From assembly GCA_937892315.1 (NCBI GenBank), contig CALAVF010000055.1, positions 1 through 7,373 on the forward strand: 7,373 nt of DNA, written 5' to 3'. The DNA comes from an uncultured Prevotellaceae bacterium. Its GTDB lineage: Bacteria > Bacteroidota > Bacteroidia > Bacteroidales > Bacteroidaceae. The notes under the pieces are model-generated. The model did no database searches and had not been told where the DNA came from. It saw nothing but the letters and a program-made list of their open reading frames with translations. Below, piece by piece: positions 1 to 7,373 of the stretch. A program made the position numbers and the translations under genes. Each line of letters begins with the position of its first letter. The stretch's first letter is position 1.

Positions 1-1360
<1,360 letters not shown>

Positions 1361-1382
1361 GTACACATACCCCATGGGCATT

Positions 1383-1414
1383 TTTCATCATTTCATCATT
1401 TCATGATTTCATCC
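1383..1414. repeat. Four 8-base tandem copies of TTTCATCA type
   Basis: Units lie at 1383-1390 (TTTCATCA), 1391-1398 (TTTCATCA), 1399-1406 (TTTCATGA) and 1407-1414 (TTTCATCC), so the last two are one-base variants. CATCAT in this array is the reverse complement of the ATGATG in the 11-base array just upstream, so the two arrays could pair in RNA as a 3' untranslated stem. There is no clean T-run after the stem, so I do not call it an intrinsic terminator. Confidence 0.8.
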
Positions 1415-1459
1415 TCTTGCATGGCATGATTTGTTGCGAGACTTCCTGTTTTGTTTCCA

Positions 1460-1479
1460 TTGCAATATCCTTTTTGCAA
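1460..1479. repeat. Paired TTGCAA palindromes upstream of the glycogen operon
   Basis: TTGCAA occurs at 1460-1465 and 1474-1479 with an 8-base spacer, 14 bases centre to centre. Each half is itself palindromic, and together they form a 6-base inverted repeat. It lies about 80-95 bases upstream of the -7 element of the glycogen synthase promoter. It could be an operator or a short hairpin, or chance in AT-rich sequence. No regulator is identified. Confidence 0.3.
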
Positions 1480-1532
1480 AATTGACGTGTGTTATGTTTT
1501 TGAGTATCCGTGTGACGTTTTTCTTTCTAAAA

Positions 1533-1564
1533 TTTTCTTAAATCGAAAAATATCAGTACCTTTG
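1533..1564 (+). promoter_or_regulatory. Bacteroidetes-type promoter for the glycogen synthase operon
   Basis: TAccTTTG at 1557-1564 is an exact match to the Bacteroidetes primary-sigma -7 consensus TAnnTTTG. A degenerate -33 element (TTTT, 1533-1536) precedes it by about 20 bases in an AT-rich stretch. Transcription would start near 1570-1573, leaving a leader of about 37 bases before the ATG at 1609. The leader has no well-placed Shine-Dalgarno sequence: GAGG at 1584-1587 is about 21 bases from the start codon. That is usual for this phylum. Confidence 0.75.
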
Positions 1565-1608
1565 CACTCGAAAAAGATTTTTTGAGGTAGAAATTCGCTA
1601 CGACTTTT

Positions 1609-3288
1609 ATGGCTAAAAAGGTACAAGATAAGACTCCACATTACATTTTTGAATCAAGTTGGGAGGTTTGCAATAAGGTTGGTGGCATTTATACAGTATT
1701 GTCCACACGTGCAAAGACGCTACAAGAGAAACTTACCGACAACGTATTTTTTATAGGTCCCGACTTTTGGGAAGGCAAGAAGAACCCCCTCTTCAAGGAG
1801 AGCAAGACCTTGCTGTCTCAGTGGAGGAAGAGTGCTCAACTCTACGACGGCGTGTCCTTCCGCATCGGACGCTGGCAGATTCCTGGCGAACCCATTGCCA
1901 TCTTGGTCGATTTCAAGCCCTTCTTCGAACACAAGAACGAGATTTTCGGATGGGCTTGGGAGAACTTCGGCGTCGATTCCCTCCATGCCTACGGCGACTA
2001 CGACGACAGCATCATCTTCTCGTGGGCAGCAGGCAAGGTGGTCGAGAGTTACTACAAGTTCTTCGGATTGACCCCACAAGACAACGTGGTGTTTCAAGCA
2101 CACGAGTGGCAGACATGCTTGGCCGCTCTCTACGTCAAGAAGTTCGTGCCTGAAGTCGCCACCATTTTCACCACCCATGCCACCACGATAGGGCGTTCCA
2201 TCGCAAGCAACAACAAGCCCCTCTACGACTACCTCTTTGCCTACAACGGCGACCAGATGGCTGCCGAACTGCATGTCGAGGCAAAGCACTCTGTAGAGAA
2301 GCAAGCCGCATGGAACGTCGATTGCTTCACCACCGTGAGCGACATCACAGGCAAGGAGTGTGCCGAACTGCTCGACAAGCCAGCCGACGAAATCCTCATG
2401 AACGGCTTCGAGAACGACTTCGTGCCTTCGCCAGCCGCCAAGTTCGACGAGGCACGCAAGGCAGCACGTGCGACCTTGCTTCGAGTGGCAAACACCCTCA
2501 TGGGCACCGACCTCGACGACGACACCCTCATCGTCAGCACAGGCGGACGCTACGAATATCAGAACAAAGGCATCAACGTCTATGTCGATGCACTCAACCG
2601 TCTGCGTTGGGACGAACGCCTCACACGCAACGTGCTCGCATTCGTCATGGTTCCCGCATGGATGAAAGAACCACGTGCCGACCTCAAGGCTGCCCTTGAC
2701 AAGAAGAAGTACGACGCCGTGGCAGAAGGAGCCATTGGCGACCCACGCATCACCCATGTCCTCCATGAGCAAGACACCGACAAGGTGCTCTCCCAGATGG
2801 ATTGGCTCGACATGCACAACCGCCAAGGCGACAAGGTCAAGGTCATCTTCGTGCCATGCTACCTCGACGGTCACGACGGCATCTTCAACAGCCACTACTA
2901 CGACCTCCTCATCGGCAACGACCTCACCGTCTTCCCCTCCTACTACGAACCGTGGGGCTACACCCCCACCGAGTCCGTCGCCTTCCACGTGCCATGCATC
3001 ACCACCGACCTCGCAGGGTTCGGACTCTGGGCAAACACCTTGAAGGGTGGGGCGAGCGAGATTGAAGACGGCGTGAAGACCATCCACCGTTCCGACTACA
3101 ACTTCGACGAGGTCAGCGACACCATCCGAGACACCATCCTCTACTTCTCGCAGATGGACAAGAAACAAGTGAAAGCCGCACGCAAGAACGCTGAGCGAGT
3201 GGCTGAGAAAGCCCTCTGGAAACACTTCATCAAGTATTACTACGAGGCATACAAGAAGGCACTCGACAAGCGAGACAGCCGACTCTAA
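1609..3288 (+). CDS. GT3-family (eukaryote-type) glycogen synthase
   Basis: Transfers glucose, by family precedent from UDP-glucose, to the non-reducing end of alpha-1,4-glucan in the cytoplasm. At 559 residues it has the GT-B fold signatures of glycosyltransferase family 3, the animal and fungal family, and not of bacterial GT5 GlgA. Visible landmarks: a donor-site glycine loop ESSWEVCNKVGGIYTVL (residues 15-31), HEW at 165-167, TTHATTIGR (188-196), GGRYEYQNKG (312-321; R314 and K320 match conserved donor-phosphate-binding residues), and the E-x7-E catalytic motif EPWGYTPTE with E447 and E455. The segment aligning with the eukaryotic regulatory arginine cluster (about 518-530) keeps only R525 and R530 and has lysines at 518-519. 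The long phosphorylated tails of animal enzymes are absent. The ATG follows a good promoter and the family N-terminal motif begins about 15 residues in, supporting this start. First gene of an operon with the phosphorylase. I leave the symbol empty because glgA normally denotes GT5. Confidence 0.95.
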   Translation: MAKKVQDKTPHYIFESSWEVCNKVGGIYTVLSTRAKTLQEKLTDNVFFIGPDFWEGKKNPLFKESKTLLSQWRKSAQLYDGVSFRIGRWQIPGEPIAILVDFKPFFEHKNEIFGWAWENFGVDSLHAYGDYDDSIIFSWAAGKVVESYYKFFGLTPQDNVVFQAHEWQTCLAALYVKKFVPEVATIFTTHATTIGRSIASNNKPLYDYLFAYNGDQMAAELHVEAKHSVEKQAAWNVDCFTTVSDITGKECAELLDKPADEILMNGFENDFVPSPAAKFDEARKAARATLLRVANTLMGTDLDDDTLIVSTGGRYEYQNKGINVYVDALNRLRWDERLTRNVLAFVMVPAWMKEPRADLKAALDKKKYDAVAEGAIGDPRITHVLHEQDTDKVLSQMDWLDMHNRQGDKVKVIFVPCYLDGHDGIFNSHYYDLLIGNDLTVFPSYYEPWGYTPTESVAFHVPCITTDLAGFGLWANTLKGGASEIEDGVKTIHRSDYNFDEVSDTIRDTILYFSQMDKKQVKAARKNAERVAEKALWKHFIKYYYEAYKKALDKRDSRL

Positions 3289-3336
3289 ACCCTTCAAAAT
3301 ACAGAAACAAATAACAAACCCAATTCAATAAAGAAA

Positions 3337-5907
3337 ATGATGAGAATTCAGGCAAGCAACGCTAACACCCCCAACTGGCGTGAGATTAGCGTAAGGTCAT
3401 CCGTTCCAGCAGCCTTCGAGCCGCTCAACGAGATTGCCCACAATATGTGGTGGACATGGAACAACGAAGTAGGTCACCTCTTCAACGACATGGACGCAAA
3501 ACTCTGGCACGATGTGCAGCAGAACCCCGTCCTCTTCCTCGGACGCATGAACTACGAGAAACTCGAGGAACTCGCAAAGGACAAGAAAATAGTTGACCGT
3601 GTCAACAAACTCAGCAAGGAATTCCATGCCTACATGGACGTGAAGCCCGACAAGAAACGTCCTTCCGTCGCCTACCTCTGCATGGAGTATGGACTCAGCC
3701 ACGTGCTCAAGATTTACTCGGGCGGTCTCGGCATCCTCGCTGGCGACTACGTCAAGGAGGCATCCGACTCCAACATCGACTTCTGTGCCGTCGGCTTCCT
3801 CTATCGCTACGGCTACTTCACACAGACCCTCTCCATGGAAGGTCAGCAAGTGGCCAACTACGAGGCACAAGTCTTCCCGACGCTCCCCATCGAGCGTGAA
3901 CTCGACGCCGAAGGAAAACAAGTCGTCGTCGATGTCCCCTACAACAACTACACCGTCCACGCCCTCGTGTGGCGTGTCAATGTTGGACGTGTCAAACTCT
4001 ACCTGCTTGACACCGACAATGATATGAACTCAGAATACGACCGCTCCATCACCCATGCTCTCTATGGAGGTGACTGGGAAAATCGTCTTAAGCAAGAGAT
4101 TCTTCTTGGCATCGGCGGTATTCTCCTCCTCAACAAACTCGGCATCAAGAAAGACATCATCCACTGCAACGAGGGACACGCAGCCCTCGCCAACGTGCAG
4201 CGGCTCGTCGAGTTCGTGCAGAGCGGCTTGACCTTCAACGAGGCACTCGAAGCCGTTCGCACCTCATCTCTCTACACTGTCCACACCCCCGTGCCCGCAG
4301 GTCACGACTACTTCGACGAAGGACTCTTCGGCAAGTACATGGGACAGTATCCCGAGAAACTCGGCATCTCATGGGACGAGTTCATCGGCATGGGACGACT
4401 CAACCCCGACGACAAGGGCGAACGCTTCTGCATGTCCACCTTCGCATGCAACACCTCCTCATGGGTCAACGGCGTGTCTTGGCTCCACGGCAAAGTCTCT
4501 CGTGAGATGTTCAACGGCATCTGGAAAGGCTACTTCCCCGAGGAACTCAAAAACGTAGGCTACGTCACCAACGGAGTCCACATGCCCACATGGACGGCAT
4601 CCGAGTGGAAAAACCTTTACGCCAAGAACTTCCCCAAGGGCTACCTCGCCGACCAGTCGAACGAGAAACTCTGGGAGTCCATCTACAACGTGCCCGACGA
4701 AGACATCTGGAACACACGCCTCACCCTCAAGGCTAAACTCTTCGACTACATCAAGAAAGCCTTCAAGGAAGACTGGCTCAAGCACCAAGGCGACCCGTCA
4801 CGCATTGTCTCCATCGTCGAGAAAATCAACCCCAATGCACTCACCATCGGATTCGCACGTCGTTTCGCCACCTACAAACGTGCGCACCTCCTCTTCTCCG
4901 ACCTCGACCGTCTTGCCAAGATTGTCAACAATCCCAACTACCCCATCCAGTTCCTCTTCGCAGGAAAGGCACACCCAGCCGATGGAGCAGGGCAAGGACT
5001 CATCAAGAAGATTTACGAGATTTCACGCCGCCCTGAGTTCCTCGGCAAGATTATCTTCCTTGAGAACTACGACATGAAACTCGCACGTCGCCTCGTCACA
5101 GGCGTGGATATCTGGATGAACACTCCGACTCGTCCTTTGGAGGCTTCGGGCACATCGGGCGAAAAGGCACTCATGAACGGTGTCGTCAACCTCTCCGTCC
5201 TCGACGGTTGGTGGCTCGAAGGCTACCGTGAGGGAGCAGGATGGGCACTCACCGAGAAGCGTACCTTCCAGAACCAAGAGCAGCAAGACCAACTCGACGC
5301 TGCCACCATCTATTCGCTCCTCGAGAACGAGATTCTGCCGCTCTACTACGCTCGCAACTCCAAGGGCTACAGCGAGGGATGGATTCAGACCGTCAAGAAC
5401 TCCATCGCACAGATTGCGCCTCACTACACCATGAAGCGTCAACTCGACGACTACTTCACCAAGTTCTACTGCCCGCTCGCCGAGCGTCGCAAGGTGCTCT
5501 TCGCCGACAACTACAAGAAGGCAAAGGACATCGCAGCATGGAAGGAACTCGTCGCCTCACGATGGGACGGCATCAACGTCGTATCCTTCGAGAAGGAAGA
5601 AGACATGCTCAAGGGCGATGTCCTCGCTGGAAAGAAGTACCACATCCGCTACGTCATCGATGAGCAAGGACTTGACGATGCCGTGGGCTTCGAACTCGTC
5701 ACCCTCTTCCGTGACGAAGACGGACAAGAGCACGTCAGCCAAGTGGAGCCACTCAAAGTGACTAAGCGAGAGGGCAACCTCTACACCTTCGAGGGCGTCC
5801 ACGTCATGCCAACCTCAGGCTCCTTCAAGGTTGCCTACCGCATGTACCCGAAGAACGCTGACCTCCCACACCGTCAAGACTTCTGCTACGTCAAGTGGTT
5901 CAACTAA
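3337..5907 (+). CDS. glgP: Alpha-glucan (glycogen) phosphorylase, GT35
   Basis: PLP-dependent phosphorolysis of alpha-1,4-glucan to glucose-1-phosphate in the cytoplasm. At 856 residues it matches the long, TIGR02094-type subfamily (Mycobacterium and Thermotoga-like), not the E. coli GlgP/MalP type. Order: an N-terminal DUF3417-like helical domain with NMWWTWN (about residues 15-105), then AYLCMEYGL (112-120), the glycine loop [10 protein letters not shown] (128-137), HCNEGHAAL (from 276), [11 protein letters not shown], the phosphate-site segment [10 protein letters not shown] (506-515), [13 protein letters not shown], and the PLP-lysine loop [10 protein letters not shown] with K610. The C-terminal 120 or so residues look like the beta-rich tail seen in long members, ending near YVKWFN. 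The usual SGMK before the lysine reads SGEK here. ATG codons at 3337 and 3340 are both possible starts. The 48-base gap to the synthase is A-rich, with no promoter or terminator, so the two are very likely co-transcribed. Confidence 0.95.
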   Translation: MMRIQASNANTPNWREISVRSSVPAAFEPLNEIAHNMWWTWNNEVGHLFNDMDAKLWHDVQQNPVLFLGRMNYEKLEELAKDKKIVDRVNKLSKEFHAYMDVKPDKKRPSVAYLCMEYGLSHVLKIYSGGLGILAGDYVKEASDSNIDFCAVGFLYRYGYFTQTLSMEGQQVANYEAQVFPTLPIERELDAEGKQVVVDVPYNNYTVHALVWRVNVGRVKLYLLDTDNDMNSEYDRSITHALYGGDWENRLKQEILLGIGGILLLNKLGIKKDIIHCNEGHAALANVQRLVEFVQSGLTFNEALEAVRTSSLYTVHTPVPAGHDYFDEGLFGKYMGQYPEKLGISWDEFIGMGRLNPDDKGERFCMSTFACNTSSWVNGVSWLHGKVSREMFNGIWKGYFPEELKNVGYVTNGVHMPTWTASEWKNLYAKNFPKGYLADQSNEKLWESIYNVPDEDIWNTRLTLKAKLFDYIKKAFKEDWLKHQGDPSRIVSIVEKINPNALTIGFARRFATYKRAHLLFSDLDRLAKIVNNPNYPIQFLFAGKAHPADGAGQGLIKKIYEISRRPEFLGKIIFLENYDMKLARRLVTGVDIWMNTPTRPLEASGTSGEKALMNGVVNLSVLDGWWLEGYREGAGWALTEKRTFQNQEQQDQLDAATIYSLLENEILPLYYARNSKGYSEGWIQTVKNSIAQIAPHYTMKRQLDDYFTKFYCPLAERRKVLFADNYKKAKDIAAWKELVASRWDGINVVSFEKEEDMLKGDVLAGKKYHIRYVIDEQGLDDAVGFELVTLFRDEDGQEHVSQVEPLKVTKREGNLYTFEGVHVMPTSGSFKVAYRMYPKNADLPHRQDFCYVKWFN

Positions 5908-7247
5908 ACCGACCATACATACCTACGCAACTCGTTCCCTTGAGGAGGTTCCTTGCGAGCCTCCTCAAGAGTTCTTTTGCTCTGCTCTTCATGGGGCTCC
6001 TCCTCGGTGGCGGCACCCTCGTTGCCGCCCCTGCCCCCTCCGAACAGCCACAACCCTATAAGCGTTCGGCTCTCCTCAAGAAATACCGCACCGCCATGAA
6101 GGAGAAGAACTACACGACGGCGTGGCAACTCCTCAACGATGCTGCCCTCCACCACGAAGCGGCAGCCTGTGACCCGCAACTCGCTAAGTATCAAGTCGAT
6201 GCACTCAACGAACAGATAGGCGTAGAAAACCGAAAAATCTACTTGAACACAAAACCCGACACCGCCGCCTATTTCTCCTATATCCATCGACTTTATCTTA
6301 CTGGGCTTCATGCTGATTCCCTCGAACAAGCCGCACTTGACGTGCGTCGTTCACAAGGCAAGAAATCCACACCGCAACTGCGTTCCGCCTTGGCTCAGAC
6401 CCTCCTTTCCTACCGCAAGAACCTTGTCGGAGCAGGAAAATACTATTATCGGAAGAAGGATTATCCTCAAGCGTACACCTTCCTCCATCTCTATCTCACG
6501 ACGAAGGCATCGCCCCTCTTCATCGACAGCAAGGGCAATTCCCTCCTCACCGACCCCGACGACCGCACCGACATTTCCGTCCTCGCCACCCTTTCATCCT
6601 ACGGCATGGGAAACCACGAGGGCGTGATGGCCCATCTTACTGAGTCTCTGCAAGATAAGAACCTTGAATCCCAATTGCTCGAAGTGGGAGCCAAGTCCGC
6701 GGCAGCACTTGGCGATACGGTCGAAGCCCTCCGACTGCTCGAAAACGGCTTCTTCTCTTATCCCTCCCACGAGTATTTTTTCGTTACCCTCACTCGATAT
6801 TATAACGACCACCGCCAATATGAGAAGGCATTGCAGAAAGCCCTCCGCATGACGGAACTGCAACCGAAGAAACGAGATTTTTGGTATATGGCGGGCAAAG
6901 AGCAGACCCTCCTCTCACGCTACGACGAAGCCCTTCACTCGTTCTCACAGTGCATCCTTCTTCAAGCCGATGATGCCGAATCCTACGCCGCCATCGGCAA
7001 CATCTATCTCCATCGTGCCCACGAGGCATACGCTCAGTTTGACTTGCCGATCACCGACCCTCGTTATTCCCAAGAGAAAAAGCACATCACCGACCTTTAT
7101 CAACAATCTTGCCAAGCCTTTGAAAACGCACGGAAATACGGCGAAAACACACCCGACCTCTGGCTCACAGGGCTGCGAGAGACGTATTTCAAATTGAACA
7201 AGGGCAAGGAACTGAAAAAACTCGAACGTACACACCCAAGCCGTTAA
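5895..7247 (+). CDS. Exported tetratricopeptide-repeat protein of unknown function
   Basis: I do not recognise a specific family. The 450-residue frame has a likely Sec signal peptide: a basic patch [10 protein letters not shown] (residues 16-25), a hydrophobic core [19 protein letters not shown] (27-45), and probable cleavage near VAA-AP. No lipobox cysteine is present, so a soluble periplasmic protein is likelier than a lipoprotein. The remainder is helical, with TPR-like units at about 180-201, 262-290, 292-323, 326-357 and 361-412, the best being [20 protein letters not shown] and the [18 protein letters not shown] unit. TPR proteins are usually scaffolds for protein interaction. The start is uncertain: GTG 5895 overlaps the phosphorylase by 13 bases; TTG 5940 gives a compact signal peptide starting just before RRF, 33 bases after the phosphorylase stop; ATG 5991 falls inside the hydrophobic core and is unlikely. 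Close spacing suggests co-transcription with the glycogen genes; a shared function is not shown. Confidence 0.8.
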   Translation: MVQLNRPYIPTQLVPLRRFLASLLKSSFALLFMGLLLGGGTLVAAPAPSEQPQPYKRSALLKKYRTAMKEKNYTTAWQLLNDAALHHEAAACDPQLAKYQVDALNEQIGVENRKIYLNTKPDTAAYFSYIHRLYLTGLHADSLEQAALDVRRSQGKKSTPQLRSALAQTLLSYRKNLVGAGKYYYRKKDYPQAYTFLHLYLTTKASPLFIDSKGNSLLTDPDDRTDISVLATLSSYGMGNHEGVMAHLTESLQDKNLESQLLEVGAKSAAALGDTVEALRLLENGFFSYPSHEYFFVTLTRYYNDHRQYEKALQKALRMTELQPKKRDFWYMAGKEQTLLSRYDEALHSFSQCILLQADDAESYAAIGNIYLHRAHEAYAQFDLPITDPRYSQEKKHITDLYQQSCQAFENARKYGENTPDLWLTGLRETYFKLNKGKELKKLERTHPSR

Positions 7248-7251
7248 TCAC

Positions 7252-7272
7252 AAGGTATTTCCCCTTCTTTTT
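7252..7272 (+). terminator. Weak terminator-like hairpin after the TPR gene
   Basis: AAGG (7252-7255) can pair with CCTT (7263-7266) over a 7-base loop, followed by C and five T residues (7268-7272), starting five bases after the TPR stop codon. The stem is only four pairs, so it would be weak alone. It is placed correctly for the end of the operon, but chance is a serious alternative. Confidence 0.25.
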
Positions 7273-7373
7273 CATCGATTTCATATTTTAACGGAAGTGC
7301 CTCGCTGACGTGGAGGGGTAAGGTGTGCAGTGTCGAAGGGGTATGTCGTTTTTATCTCGTCAAGTGCCTACGG
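7273..7373. other. Gene-poor tail, no supportable gene
   Basis: No convincing coding frame is seen. On the minus strand, 7281-7367 holds a 28-codon stretch that reads ALDEIKTTYPFD... and ends at a TGA, but it is preceded directly by a stop and has no start. On the plus strand an ATG at 7343, after GAAGGGG, opens a frame that runs off the window (MSFLSRQVPT); it is too short to judge. GC-richer sequence from about 7290 contrasts with the AT-rich bases just before it and contains CCTC/GAGG (7301-7317) as a small inverted repeat. Confidence 0.3.

Noticed and set aside
1371..1378. CCCATGGG palindrome as a terminator stem
   Set aside because: The palindrome has no loop and does not extend beyond eight bases, so it cannot form a useful hairpin despite the following T-run.
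1494..1503. TATGTTTTTG as a second promoter -7 element
   Set aside because: It does not fit TAnnTTTG without a mismatch or extra bases, while the exact match at 1557-1564 is better placed for the synthase.
1587..1601. GTAG/CTAC hairpin in the synthase leader as a riboswitch
   Set aside because: Only four pairs with a 7-base loop in a leader of about 37 bases; far too small for a known riboswitch class.
1720..3297. A 525-codon open frame on the minus strand, antisense to the glycogen synthase
   Set aside because: It is a by-product of C-ending codons. In this register the sense wobble C becomes a first-position G on the other strand, giving GNN codons that cannot be stops; the translation is accordingly rich in Val, Glu, Asp and Gly, with no recognisable domain.
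5943..5948. AGGAGG as a Shine-Dalgarno for the TPR gene
   Set aside because: The nearest downstream start-like codon (TTG 5953) is out of frame, and the in-frame ATG at 5991 is over 40 bases away inside the signal-peptide core. It encodes the Arg-Arg of the signal peptide.

Overview
The window looks like part of a Bacteroidales chromosome, most likely Prevotella or a close relative. Three things point there: an NAD-dependent DNA ligase of Bacteroidetes type, a eukaryote-like (GT3) glycogen synthase of the kind Bacteroidetes use instead of the classical ADP-glucose enzyme, and a promoter element TAccTTTG matching the Bacteroidetes -7 consensus TAnnTTTG. Genus assignment is inference; the phylum-level call is firmer. 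All recognised genes lie on the + strand.

Layout: (1) 1-1337, the 3' two thirds of ligA, cut by the window edge. (2) 1338-1608, a 271-base intergenic region with two short tandem repeat arrays just after ligA, an inverted TTGCAA pair, and the promoter for the next gene. (3) 1609-3288, a GT3 glycogen synthase. (4) 3337-5907, a GT35 alpha-glucan phosphorylase, 48 bases downstream. (5) 5895-7247, an exported tetratricopeptide-repeat protein whose longest reading frame overlaps the phosphorylase end by 13 bases. (6) 7248-7373, a tail with a weak terminator-like hairpin and no supportable gene.

The synthase and phosphorylase form a compact operon for building and breaking down storage glycogen. 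The synthase would extend alpha-1,4-glucan from UDP-glucose, and the phosphorylase would release glucose-1-phosphate from chain ends. No branching enzyme, debranching enzyme or sugar-nucleotide pyrophosphorylase is visible here. The TPR protein is probably co-transcribed, but its signal peptide places it outside the cytoplasm, so a direct role in glycogen metabolism is not shown.

The synthase and phosphorylase have a strong preference for C-ending codons, which creates long spurious antisense frames. I see no mobile element, CRISPR array, RNA gene or clearly new system. The more unusual points are the depleted arginine cluster in the synthase, the repeat and hairpin structure after ligA, and the abrupt codon-use change near the start of the synthase.
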